From: JACDBE01 sp051002015
GTDB taxonomy: Bacteria > Actinomycetota > Acidimicrobiia > Spongiisociales > UBA5794
Length of the DNA: 33,602 nt
NCBI GenBank assembly: GCA_051002015.1
Contig: JBPCMS010000057.1
Location: 1-33,602 of the forward strand
Reading direction: 5' to 3'
Part shown: in pieces, positions 16,944 through 25,800 of the stretch
Position numbering within the stretch: the first letter of the stretch is position 1
How the letters are laid out: every line of letters starts with the position of its first letter
The notes under the pieces: generated by a model
Told to the model about the DNA's origin: nothing
Seen by the model: the letters and a program-made list of their open reading frames with translations, nothing else
The model's database searches: none
Position numbers and translations under genes: made by a program

Positions 16944-18176
16944 TCATTCGCCGCCGCTCGTGGTGAGCCGGCGCTCCAGCTGGGCGTAGACGTCCGGATG
17001 GGTCAGCAGCTCGAAGTGGTTCAACCCTCCGATGTGGTGGCCGCGGTCGATGTGGAACGGGAGCTGCCGGCGCCGTCTCCTGCCCGATGCGCTGCCGTAG
17101 TGCACCATGAGATCGCCCGCCAGGCGACCGAGCGGATGGCGCCGGTCGCGGGTGATGGTGGCGCCGATGAACGAGTAGTTGATGTGGGGCAGGAACGGGA
17201 CCTCAGCGGCGCTCCCGCTGAGGAGCTCGTCGAGGTCGACATCGCGCCAGTCCTCCTCGAGCAGCGAGCCGAACCGGAGGTCCTTGATGCCGACGCTGCG
17301 GGTGTTGAGGAAGGCGGCGATACGGCGCGTCTCCGGGATCTGCTGCAGCCCCCACGACAGCATGTTCACCGCCCGTTCCAGTGGGGCCCCCAGATGCGGC
17401 GTGGCCAGGCAGAACACGTGGCGGACACGGTCCACCCAGCCGGCACCGGCTACGGCACCCTGGTGGCAGGCGCTGCGGCCGACCAGACCACCCATCGAGT
17501 GGCCGATGAGCACCAGCTCGTCGACCGGAACCGGCCACGCCTCCACCAGCTCCTCGAGCAGCGCCGAAAGGCGGGCACCGTTGTCCGAGACGTGCAGCCC
17601 GCTGTTGTAGCGGATGTACACCGGGGTGAACCCGGTGGCGGCGAGGCGGTCGCCGAAGCTGCCGGTGCCGTGGCTGAGCTGCTTGCGATCCGAGGGCTGC
17701 CACGACTCCTCGGTCACGCACAGCCCGTGGACGAACACGACGATTCGTGGAGTTGCGGTCGGGAACGCCCCGGCCAGGCCGGCGTCGGTGATGGGCAGGT
17801 CGGCGCGGGCCTGGCGCACCGTCATCTCGATCCCGAGCACGTCGGCGGGGACCAACCGGTCACCCCACAACCCGTTGACGGCGCCGAGGGTGGTGTTGCC
17901 CCGCCGTGAGGAGGCCAACGGCATCGCCTCGGGCGACATCGCCGCCGCCCCGATGGCGGTGCTCAGGGTCGGCACCCAGCGGTGCGCCCCACCGACGACG
18001 CCGTAGGTGAGGCGCCGGACACCGTCGTGGACCCTGCGCACCCCGTCGCCGGCGGGTCCGATCGCATCGAACGCCCTGTCGGCGATCGACCGGTGGATGT
18101 CGCCGATCATCCCGACACCATCGCCGAGCAACGTGCCGGCGATCCTGCCGACGGCTCGAACCTCCTCCGGTCGCAT
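16944..18176 (-). CDS. Alpha/beta hydrolase, lipase-like
   Basis: 410 residues. The core has RIVVFVHGLCVTEESW (oxyanion-hole region), VDELVLIGHSMGGLVGRSAC with the nucleophile elbow G-H-S-M-G, and FCLATPHLGAPLERAVNML. Later come an Asp candidate region and RGHHIGGLNHFELLTHPDV, containing the probable catalytic His. This resembles PGAP1-like/triacylglycerol lipases. The first 110 residues are helical, without a signal peptide or convincing membrane anchor (IAGTLLGDGVGMIGDIHRSI), so it is probably cytoplasmic or peripheral. The ATG at 18174-18176 has AGGGA upstream. It follows the 774-residue membrane hydrolase-like protein on the same strand with an 85-bp gap, and the two may share a pathway. 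The substrate is unknown. Confidence 0.85.
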   Translation of the reverse strand: MRPEEVRAVGRIAGTLLGDGVGMIGDIHRSIADRAFDAIGPAGDGVRRVHDGVRRLTYGVVGGAHRWVPTLSTAIGAAAMSPEAMPLASSRRGNTTLGAVNGLWGDRLVPADVLGIEMTVRQARADLPITDAGLAGAFPTATPRIVVFVHGLCVTEESWQPSDRKQLSHGTGSFGDRLAATGFTPVYIRYNSGLHVSDNGARLSALLEELVEAWPVPVDELVLIGHSMGGLVGRSACHQGAVAGAGWVDRVRHVFCLATPHLGAPLERAVNMLSWGLQQIPETRRIAAFLNTRSVGIKDLRFGSLLEEDWRDVDLDELLSGSAAEVPFLPHINYSFIGATITRDRRHPLGRLAGDLMVHYGSASGRRRRRQLPFHIDRGHHIGGLNHFELLTHPDVYAQLERRLTTSGGE

Positions 18177-18261
18177 CCGGTCCCTGCCTTCCAATCGGCA
18201 CCATGCCGCTCGGCACCATGCTTGCATACGGAGCACCGACGACGATTCCCTGTGGCCTCCG

Positions 18262-20586
18262 TCAGGGGCAGTCTGCGGGGCTGAGCGGTTTGTCCTGCGG
18301 TGGATCCGAGGGCTGCCGGGCCGCCCCCCGCAGCAGGTGGGCGACCCACTCCTCGACCACGGAATGGCGATGGTACGCCGAGTGCCCAAGGGCCGGTGGT
18401 GGTGGCTCGCCCGGCCTGACCATCTGCCATTGTTCCGGGTCGAGCACCCGCACCTGGGTGAGCGGGGCGCCATCGGCGCAGCTGAGACGTCTCCCCAGCA
18501 CGTCCGTCCTCGCCGAGGCGTGGAGCCAGCGGGGGTCGGGCTCGCCGGGGTCGATCTGCATGGCGGTCGCCACCCGGTCGACGACGTTGGAGAAGTAGCC
18601 GGGGAAATGCCGCTGGTAGAGCGACACCAGGGGAGACCCGCAGGTGAGCAGCCAGACCCGCTTCGGGTGCTCGACCCCTTGGAGCAGGGCGGCGGCGGTG
18701 ACCGCGGTGCCCTGGCTGTGCGCCCTGGCCAGCACGCCGATCTCCCGGTCGCCGTCCCGAGCCAGCCACCCCAGACGCCACCGCAGCTGGGGGATGGCCC
18801 GCTCCCCGTAACAGGGGGGTGCGAACGGGTGGATGCGGCGGGGGAAGAAGGTGAGCACGTCGAACACGGCGCCGATGGCCCGCCGCGCCTTGGGATTGTT
18901 GAGCCCGGCCCGGATCACCAGCACGGTGGCCACCGGGACCAGGGCCACCACCCAACCGCTCAGGGTCACCAGCCACGGGAAGAACCGCCAGTTGTCCGAG
19001 TCCTGGATGAGCCCCACCCAGAGGAAGGCGACCAGGGCGGCGAGCACCACCCCCGCCGCCCACGGGTCGGCCCCGGCCACCAGCCGCTGTTGGCGGAGCT
19101 TCCTGGCCACCGAGCGCAGCCGGCGGCCCCGGTACCCGGGGTCGAGAGCAAAGTCGGACCGCACCGCTCCCACGTCATCTGCGGGGGTGGGGCGGAGCAT
19201 GGCGAAGCCCCCGAGGACGAGGGTGGCGAACAGGATGAGGGTGACCGCCACCGCGGCATCCTCGAACCAGATGGGATAGCAGAAGCTGCCCACCACACAG
19301 CTCGAGCCCTCGTGGTGCCAGAAGCGCGAGGTGTCCGCCTGACCGGTGCCGAACCAGTCGGCCAGCCGGATCCCGATCCCCGCCCACAACGAGATCATCA
19401 TGAACCAACCCAGGGCGTGGACCACAACCGGCCCCATCCGCAGGAAGCTGCGCCGCGCCGTCTTCCACAACAGCAAGGCGAGGAGAACCCCCAAAGCCAG
19501 CTGGGTGGCGCTGAGCAGCGTGGAGGCGGGGATGAATCCCTCCAGCCTGGGTAAACCGCGGTTACGGGCCACCGGGCCGACGCTCCCCATCCCGTAGGCC
19601 AGGGCGAGGGCGAGCAGCGTCAGGGTCACCATCCAGCCGCCACGACGGAACGAGTCGTCCAGCCACCCCACCTCACCGCTGACCTCGACCCGGGGCGACC
19701 CGATCACCCCCAGCAGGACTACGATGACGGCGCAGCCGGCCCACACCAGCACGTGTGCCCGCCAATCCCAACCAGCGTTGGTGAGCTCGGCCAGCGACAG
19801 GGCGAGGAGGACGGCGAGCACCGCGATCCCCAGCTGGAAGTGGAGGCGGCGCAGCCGCTCCACCGGGGCGGCGCCGCGCCAGAACCACGGGTGCTCCAGC
19901 CCGATCTGGACGTCGTCCTCACCGGCGGGCCGCTTCGGTCCCTCGGGCAGGTACTCCTCGAAGTTGCGAAAGCTGATCAGCCCCGCCGCCCACACCCCGA
20001 ACAGCACGGCGAGGGGCAGCAGCGCCGCCAGCGCCATGATCCTCCCCGGGTAGTCGCTCCAGAACCCTCCCGACAGGAAGCGGAGGAACCACCGGTCGTT
20101 CCGGCATTGCCCGTTCAGCCAGCCGCACTGGTAGGCGACCAGGTCGAGCGTGAGCTGGGCGTTCATGGCGACCAGCGTCACCGTGCCCAGCGCCGCCAGC
20201 AACCGGGCGACACCACGGGCGAAACCCCACCGGATCCGAGACATGGCGGGCAGCATCCAACCCGCCACGTTCATCAAGGCGAAAGGCAGGAGCAGGAACC
20301 ACAGCGCCCTGGCGGCATCGCCCGAGGTGAGCCCGCCCCATGCGAAGGCCTCACGGGGGAACTCGTCGGGGGACAGCCCGGCGTCGCCGCGGGTGGGTCC
20401 GCTCTGGGGCCGGTAGAACCCGGCGTGCTGGTCGCCGGAGACCCTGGTGGGGTGGAAGTCGTCGAGGAGGTCGGTGGGCGGGGCGCCACCGACGCCGTGG
20501 ACGATCAGCTCGGTGGCAAGAACTCCGCTCCCGAGGGTTACGGCCTGCTCGTGGGGGGCTTCGCTGTACTGGTCCTTGAGCTGCAC
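18262..20586 (-). CDS. Large polytopic membrane protein with a hydrolase-like Ser motif
   Basis: 774 residues. It begins with a soluble piece containing LATELIVHGVGGAPPTDLLD, a lipase-type HGxGG strand-turn, followed by about ten to twelve membrane segments between residues 90 and 580 (for example ALWFLLLPFALMNVAGWMLP, IMALAALLPLAVLFGVWAAG, GWMVTLTLLALALAYGMG, VTLSGWVVALVPVATVLVI). The C-terminal soluble domain has VLARAHSQGTAVTAAALLQG (H-S-Q-G nucleophile-elbow-like), LLTCGSPLVSLYQRHFPGYF and, near the end, GHSAYHRHSVVEEW. HGxGG and HSQG on either side of the membrane region suggest an alpha/beta-hydrolase fold interrupted by a membrane module. The family occurs as 'integral membrane protein' in actinobacteria; function is not known to me. 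The GTG at 20584-20586 has GAGAGG eight bases upstream. Confidence 0.75.
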   Translation of the reverse strand: MQLKDQYSEAPHEQAVTLGSGVLATELIVHGVGGAPPTDLLDDFHPTRVSGDQHAGFYRPQSGPTRGDAGLSPDEFPREAFAWGGLTSGDAARALWFLLLPFALMNVAGWMLPAMSRIRWGFARGVARLLAALGTVTLVAMNAQLTLDLVAYQCGWLNGQCRNDRWFLRFLSGGFWSDYPGRIMALAALLPLAVLFGVWAAGLISFRNFEEYLPEGPKRPAGEDDVQIGLEHPWFWRGAAPVERLRRLHFQLGIAVLAVLLALSLAELTNAGWDWRAHVLVWAGCAVIVVLLGVIGSPRVEVSGEVGWLDDSFRRGGWMVTLTLLALALAYGMGSVGPVARNRGLPRLEGFIPASTLLSATQLALGVLLALLLWKTARRSFLRMGPVVVHALGWFMMISLWAGIGIRLADWFGTGQADTSRFWHHEGSSCVVGSFCYPIWFEDAAVAVTLILFATLVLGGFAMLRPTPADDVGAVRSDFALDPGYRGRRLRSVARKLRQQRLVAGADPWAAGVVLAALVAFLWVGLIQDSDNWRFFPWLVTLSGWVVALVPVATVLVIRAGLNNPKARRAIGAVFDVLTFFPRRIHPFAPPCYGERAIPQLRWRLGWLARDGDREIGVLARAHSQGTAVTAAALLQGVEHPKRVWLLTCGSPLVSLYQRHFPGYFSNVVDRVATAMQIDPGEPDPRWLHASARTDVLGRRLSCADGAPLTQVRVLDPEQWQMVRPGEPPPPALGHSAYHRHSVVEEWVAHLLRGAARQPSDPPQDKPLSPADCP

Positions 20587-20716
20587 CTCGGCGACCTCTC
20601 TCCCTCGCCGAGGCTACACCCCGGCGACCGGCCCGCCGGGTATAGCCGGTGCGGAGGTGCATCGCCGGGCCGAGCGGCATCCGAGGCTTGCCAGCCCAGG
20701 GCACAGTGGCCGGGGC

Positions 20717-21241
20717 TCAGCCGACCAGCGCGGCGATCGAGACGCCGACCCCTCCCAGGGTGTCCGCCCCGAAGCGCGCCTTCTCCTGGCCCAGGTCGAG
20801 GGGGAGGATGCGGGCCTTGGCGGTGAGCATGTCCTCGGTGATCAGGTGGGCGGGAACCAGCCAACACACCTCGAACTCGATCCCGTCGGGGTCGCGGCCG
20901 TAGAGGGCCTTGGTGGTGGCGTGGTCGCTGGAGCCGACCATGGCGCCATGTTCGCCGAGCCGTCCGGCGATGCGCTCCAACTCGGCCAGGGTGTCGACCT
21001 CCCAGGCCAGGTGGTACAGCCCGACGGTGCGGCGCCCGGCCTCGGATCGGGTGGCCCCGGCGACCTCGAAGAGGCCGAGGTCGTGGTCGTTGTTCGACCC
21101 CGGTGCCCTGAGGAAGGCGGCCCCGGTGACGCCCGCCATCTCGGTGAGCGGGGCGAACCCGAGGACGTCCTGATAGAACTCGACGCTGCGGTTGACATCG
21201 CCGACGAACAGCACGGCGTGATTGAGGCGGTGGATGGGCAT
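20717..21241 (-). CDS. VOC-family (glyoxalase/extradiol dioxygenase-like) protein
   Basis: 174 residues with one vicinal-oxygen-chelate domain pair. Candidate metal ligands are His in RLNHAVLFVGDVNRSVEFYQ, His in VGLYHLAWEVDTLAELERIA and Glu in RDPDGIEFEVCW. The spacing and DPDGIEFEV ending resemble catechol 2,3-dioxygenase-type VOC proteins. The substrate is unknown. The start codon ATG (21239-21241) has AAGGAG five bases upstream; an overlapping GTG at 21242-21244 would leave only two bases of spacing. It is divergent from a MarR regulator, with a strong promoter whose -35 carries a dyad (see 21263-21292), so it is probably the regulator's target. Such pairs usually respond to phenolic or electrophilic compounds (general knowledge, not shown here). 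Confidence 0.88.
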   Translation of the reverse strand: MPIHRLNHAVLFVGDVNRSVEFYQDVLGFAPLTEMAGVTGAAFLRAPGSNNDHDLGLFEVAGATRSEAGRRTVGLYHLAWEVDTLAELERIAGRLGEHGAMVGSSDHATTKALYGRDPDGIEFEVCWLVPAHLITEDMLTAKARILPLDLGQEKARFGADTLGGVGVSIAALVG

Positions 21242-21262
21242 CACGACTCCTTGTCTGGGGCG

Positions 21263-21292
21263 ATCATAGTGGTAATGTCATTGAGCGTTCAA
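21263..21292 (-). promoter_or_regulatory. VOC-gene promoter with overlapping MarR-type operator
   Basis: On the minus strand TTGAAC (21292-21287) and TATGAT (21268-21263) are 18 bases apart, a near-consensus housekeeping promoter. The dyad TTGAGCGTTCAA (21281-21292, plus strand) is palindromic at 10 of 12 positions and covers the -35. Binding by the divergently encoded MarR protein would block the promoter; the binding itself is inferred. Confidence 0.7.
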
Positions 21293-21316
21293 ATATTTCA
21301 TCGAGGATGGTGAAGC

Positions 21317-21799
21317 GTGACCCGATGGCTCGACCCCCTGGAGGACAGGGTGTGGCGGAGCTTCCTCGAGGTGAACGGACGGCTGATCCGAGCCCTCGAC
21401 CGCCAGCTCCAGGACGAATCCCACATCCCCCACACCTACTACATGGTGCTGGCCATGCTCTCCGAGGCGCCCGACCGCCGGCTCCGCATGGCCGAACTGG
21501 CGGAGATCACCACCTCGTCGCCGTCGCGGATCTCACATGCCGTTGGCCGGCTCGAGGAGGCGGGTTGGGTGGAGCGGCTGCCCTGCCCCAGCGACCGCAG
21601 AGGCTGGCTGGCCGCCCTCACCGACGAGGGGTTCCGGGTGCTGGCCGAGGCCGCCCCCGGTCACGTGGAGGCGGTGCGCCGGGTGTTCTTCGACCCGCTC
21701 GACCGGGCCGAGGTTCAGTCCCTGGCCGGGATCCTGGCCGGCATGCTCGAGGCCCTCCACGAGGAGGAGTCCCGACGCCGGATGACCCCGATCTCCTAG
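21317..21799 (+). CDS. MarR-family transcriptional regulator
   Basis: 160 residues. The winged-helix core spans about 35-105: HTYYMVLAMLSEAPDRRLRM, AELAEITTSSPSRISHAVGR, LEEAGWVERLPCPSDRRGWL (D-x-R-x wing) and ALTDEGFRVLAEAAPGHV. This is the standard MarR layout with dimerising helices at both ends. The GTG at 21317 starts 24 bp after the palindromic TTGAGCGTTCAA element shared with the divergent VOC gene, pointing to control of both genes. The ribosome-binding site is weak (GAGG at 21303-21306). The ligand is unknown. The 174 bp after its stop hold no gene that I can see. Confidence 0.92.
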   Translation: MTRWLDPLEDRVWRSFLEVNGRLIRALDRQLQDESHIPHTYYMVLAMLSEAPDRRLRMAELAEITTSSPSRISHAVGRLEEAGWVERLPCPSDRRGWLAALTDEGFRVLAEAAPGHVEAVRRVFFDPLDRAEVQSLAGILAGMLEALHEEESRRRMTPIS

Positions 21800-21973
21800 C
21801 GACTCACCTAGGTGGCCGAGTTCCGGTTGCCCTCGATGTCCTCGAACCCGGTGTACCAGCTCGTCCGCTGATCGCCGCCTGGCAACGTTCGAGACTCGGG
21901 TCGCCCTCGACGCGGATACCGACACCGACGAGGTCCAACCGGCGCCGTAGTCCTCGACGATCGCAGGGTCGGA

Positions 21974-22621
21974 TCACGCCCTCGGGTCGAGGATGGGGAA
22001 GGAGACCACCAACCGGGCGTCGCCGTCGATGCCGTCGGTCACCGAGACCTCGGCGCCCATGGCCGCCGCCGCCAGCTCCCTGACGATGGCCAGCCCCAAC
22101 CCCGATCCGGGCGACGACCGGGCCGCCGGGCGGCCCGCCACGAAGGTGCGCTCGAACACCGCGGTGCGGTCCCCCGGGGGCATTCCCGGGCCGTCGTCGG
22201 CGACGTCCAAGGTGACCACCGGCCCGGCGGCGGCGACCCGGACCAGCACCCCGCGGGCGGCGTACCTGCCGGCGTTGTCGATGAGGTTGGCGGCGATCTG
22301 GGCGATCCGGTCGGGATCCCCGCTCACCAGCACGGGGGCGGGCGGCGTCTCGACCAGCAGGGACAGACCGGCCTCTTTGAGATCGGGGCGGAGCCCTTCG
22401 GCGGTCCCGGCGACCACCTCCCCGAGGTCCACGGGCCGGTGCCCGAGGCCGAAGGCATGGACCCGGATGCGGGCAAGGTCGATGAGATCGGCGACCAGGC
22501 GGTCCAGACGGCGAGCCTCGGATCTCTCCAACGATGCCGCCATCTCGTTGATGGCGCCGATCAGACCGGCGAGCTCGTCCTCCCCTCCGGCGCGGTACGG
22601 CTCCCGCACGGCGAGGTCGCC
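21974..22621 (-). pseudogene. Sensor histidine kinase remnant lacking sensor and HisKA phospho-acceptor
   Basis: The minus strand encodes the end of a HAMP domain (GDLAVREPYRAGGEDELAGL then IGAINEMAASLERSEA). It then jumps directly into RRLDRLVADLIDLARIR, the segment that normally follows the DHp helices. The H-box (usually SHELRTPL) and first DHp helix, roughly 40-50 residues, are missing without breaking the frame; the junction is near 22515. The HATPase domain is whole: N-box QIAANLIDNAGRY, G1 DVADDGPGMP, F-box VFERTF, G2 GSGLGLAIVRELA. The membrane and sensor part upstream is also absent, cut at about 22622 where response-regulator sequence begins. A GTG at 22607-22609 could start a 211-residue product, but it could not autophosphorylate conventionally. 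Confidence 0.8.
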
Positions 22622-22837
22622 GGCGGGGCGAGTTCTACCGGCTCACCGGCCACCCGCGCCTCGTGGCGGTCGATGTCGACCTCGAGGTCACCTACCGCCA
22701 CGATTGACGGCGGCGCCGGGGCCGTCTCGGATCGGCGCAGGATCGCCTTGACCCGGGCCACCAGTTCCCGCGGCGAGAACGGCTTGGTCACGTAGTCGTC
22801 GGCGGCGTCACCGGCTGGCGAGCTGCGGAAACGTGCC
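22622..22837 (-). pseudogene. Response regulator remnant (end of receiver, start of DNA-binding domain)
   Basis: Minus-strand frame reads GDAADDYVTKPFSPRELVAR then VKAILRRSE, the conserved end of a receiver domain (Lys of the K-P motif kept). A linker and VGDLEVDIDRHEARVAGEPV follow, the first strands of an OmpR-type winged helix. The phospho-acceptor Asp half of the receiver and the recognition helix are both gone. The sequence passes, with a frame change, into the HAMP of the kinase remnant at about 22622. The order regulator-then-kinase is that of an intact operon from which several internal pieces were removed. Confidence 0.8.
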
Positions 22838-22851
22838 CCGGGCGCACATCG

Positions 22852-22864
22852 GCCCCGCCGGGGC
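22852..22864 (-). terminator. Short GC hairpin after nrdJ
   Basis: GCCCC-GCC-GGGGC forms a five-base-pair stem 31 bp past the nrdJ stop. It has no T-run and is weak; it is listed only as the best terminator candidate in the gap 22838-22894. Confidence 0.25.
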
Positions 22865-22894
22865 GGGGGCGATGCTGGTCCGCGGAGGAGCCGG

Positions 22895-25800
22895 TCAGCT
22901 ACAGCCCTTGGAGTCCCCGCAGTTGAGGCACCGGTAGCAGCCGCCGTTGCGGACCGTGATGTGCCCGCAGGTGTCGCACAGCGGGGCGTCGCCCATCTTG
23001 TCGGCGAGCACCTGCTGTATCGCCGCCGTCTGCACGTCGGCCGAGCTGGCGAAACGGCCCGCTACCGGTGCAGCCGCCGGTGCCGGCCCCGTTGCCGGTG
23101 CCGTCCCGACGATCCCGGTCACCGACCCATCCTCGTGGCCGTCGTCGGCGTCGACGAACCGGGCCGCTACCAACTGGGCGTCGATGTCGCTCTCCATCGC
23201 CGCCTCCTCCAGCCCGAGCTGGACCCCGGCGTCGACGGCGATGCCCTTGGGAGGCTCGGGCAGCTCGGCACTCCGGTCGGGCGGCACCTGGGCCAGCTCG
23301 TCACGCTCCAGGTACTCGACCCCCAGCGCCCGGAACACGTAGTCGACCATGGAGTTGGCCATCTTGATGTTGGGATGGCCCTCGACCATGCCCCTCGGCT
23401 CGAAGGTCTGGAAGGTGAAGGTGTCGACGAACTCCTCGAGGGGGACCCCGTACTGGAGCCCCTTGCTCACCGCGATGGCGAAGCAGGAAAGGATCCCCCG
23501 CAGCGTCGCCCCCTCCTTGGCCAGGTCGAGGAACAGCTCGCCCAGCGTCCCGTCCTCGTACTCGCCGGTGCGCATGAACAGCTTGTGCCCACCGACCCTG
23601 GCCTCCTGGGTGTAGCCGCCACGCCGGGCGGGGAGCAGGAAGCGGGGTCGGGGCAGATCGCGGTACGCCTCGGATGGCGAGCTGCCGGGACGGAACATCC
23701 CGGCGTGGATGGTCGGGTACCCGGTGGTCACCAGCTCCCGCTCGGTGGCCAGGGCGTCCTCGAGACCTTCCTCCTCCTCGTCGGACACGCCCTCGTCGGA
23801 CTTGGCCGACAGCGGCTGACTCGCCTTGGACCCGTCCCGGTACAGCGCCATCGCCTTGAGCCCGAGCTCCCATGACAACCGGTAGATCTCCTCGAGTTCA
23901 TCTACGGTGACCTCGTTGGGGACGTTGGTGGTCTTGGAGATGGCACCCGAGATGAAGGGCTGGGCCGCCGCCATCATCTTGATGTGTCCGCTGTAATGGA
24001 TGAACCGCTGCCCCAGCCGCCCGTTCTTGTTGGCGGTGTCGAACACCGGGAGGTCGTCGTCACGGAGATGGGGGGCGCCCTCGATGGTCTGCCGGCCGCA
24101 GATGTAGTCGTTGGCCTCCCGGATGTCGCTGTCGGAGAACCCCAGCGCCTTGAGCATGTTGAACGAGGGGGCGTTGTACTGGTCGGAGGTGAACCCGAGC
24201 CGGCGCATCGTCTCCTCGCCCAGCGTCCACTGGTTGAAGGCGAACCCGAGCTCGAACACCCCGGGGAGCACCGCCTCGATCTTGTCGATGTCGTCGGCGG
24301 TGAGCCCCTTGGCGATGAGCGTCGCCGTGTTGACGTGCGGCGCCCGGTGCAGGCTCATCGTCCCCACCACGTATTCGATGATCTGCTCGACCTGGTGCTC
24401 GTCGTACCCCAGACGCCGCAGCGCCGGGGCGATCGACTGGTTGGCGATCTTGAAGTAGCCGCCGCCCGCCAGCTTCTTGAACTTGACCAGGGCGAAGTCG
24501 GGCTCGACCCCGGTAGTGTCGCAGTCCATCAGCAGCCCGATGGTTCCGGTGGGGGCGAGCACGGTCGCCTGGGCGTTGCGGTAGCCGTGGGCGTCGCCGA
24601 GCAGCACCGCCAGGTCCCATGCGGTGTGGGCCTCCTCGAGCATCTCGGGCGGGCACAGCGCCTGGTCGATCCCGACCACGTGATGCGACACCCCGTCGAA
24701 CGCCTCCTGGTCGGCCCCGTGTGCGGCGCGGCGGTGGTTGCGCATCACCCGCAGCATGGCGTCGCGGTTCTCGGCGAACTTGGGGAACGGCCCCAGCACC
24801 TCGGCCATCTCCGCCGAGGTGGCATATGCGTGGCCGGTGAGCACCGCGGTCAGCGCCCCGGCGATGGCACGGCTCTCGTCCGAGTCGTAGGCGATGCCGG
24901 CCCGCATCAGCAGCGACCCGAGGTTGGCGTAGCCGAGCCCGAGGGTGCGGTAGTCGTAGCTGCCCTGGGCGATCTCGGCCGAGGGGAAGTGGGCCATAGT
25001 CACCGAGATCTCGAGCACCATCGTCCACAGCCGGATGGCGTGGCGGTAGCCATCGAGATCGAACGATCCGTCGGGGCGCTCGAAGGCGACCAGGTTGAGC
25101 GACGCCAGGTTGCAGGCGGTGTTGTCGAGAAAAACGTACTCCGAGCATGGGTTAGTGGCGCGGATGCGGCCACCGGCGGGGGAGGTGTGCCACTCCTGGA
25201 TCGTGGTGTCATATTGGACGCCGGGGTCGGCGCACTTCCACGCCGCTTCGGCGATCTGCCGCCACAGGTGGCGGGCCTTCACCGTCTTCATCACCCGGCC
25301 GTCGGTGCGGGCGGTGAGGTCCCAGTCGGCATCGTCGAGCACCGCCCGGACGAACTCGTTGGACAGCCGTACCGAGTTGTTGGAGTTCTGCCCCGAGACG
25401 GTGGCGTAGGCCTCACCGTTGAAGTCCGAGTCGTAGCCGGCGGCGACCAGCGCCCTGACCTTGTCCTCCTCGTTGGCCTTCCAATTGATGAACGTCTCGA
25501 TGTCGGGGTGGTCGATGTCGAGGATGACCATCTTGGCGGCGCGTCGGGTGGTGCCACCAGACTTGATGGCGCCGGCGGCGCGGTCTCCCACCTTGAGGAA
25601 GCTCATCAGCCCGGAGGACTTGCCGCCCCCGGAAAGGCTCTCGCCCTCGGCGCGGATGTGCGAGAAGTTGGTGCCGGTCCCCGAGCCGAACTTGAACAGC
25701 CGGGCCTCTCGCACCCACAGGTCCATGATCCCACCCTCGTTGACGAGGTCGTCGCCCACCGCCTGGATAAAGCAGTTGTGGACCACCACACCGGCGGCGA

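Noticed and set aside
21800..21973. Possible short gene between marR and the kinase remnant
   Set aside because: No frame has a credible start, ribosome-binding site or recognisable protein; it may be part of the decayed locus.
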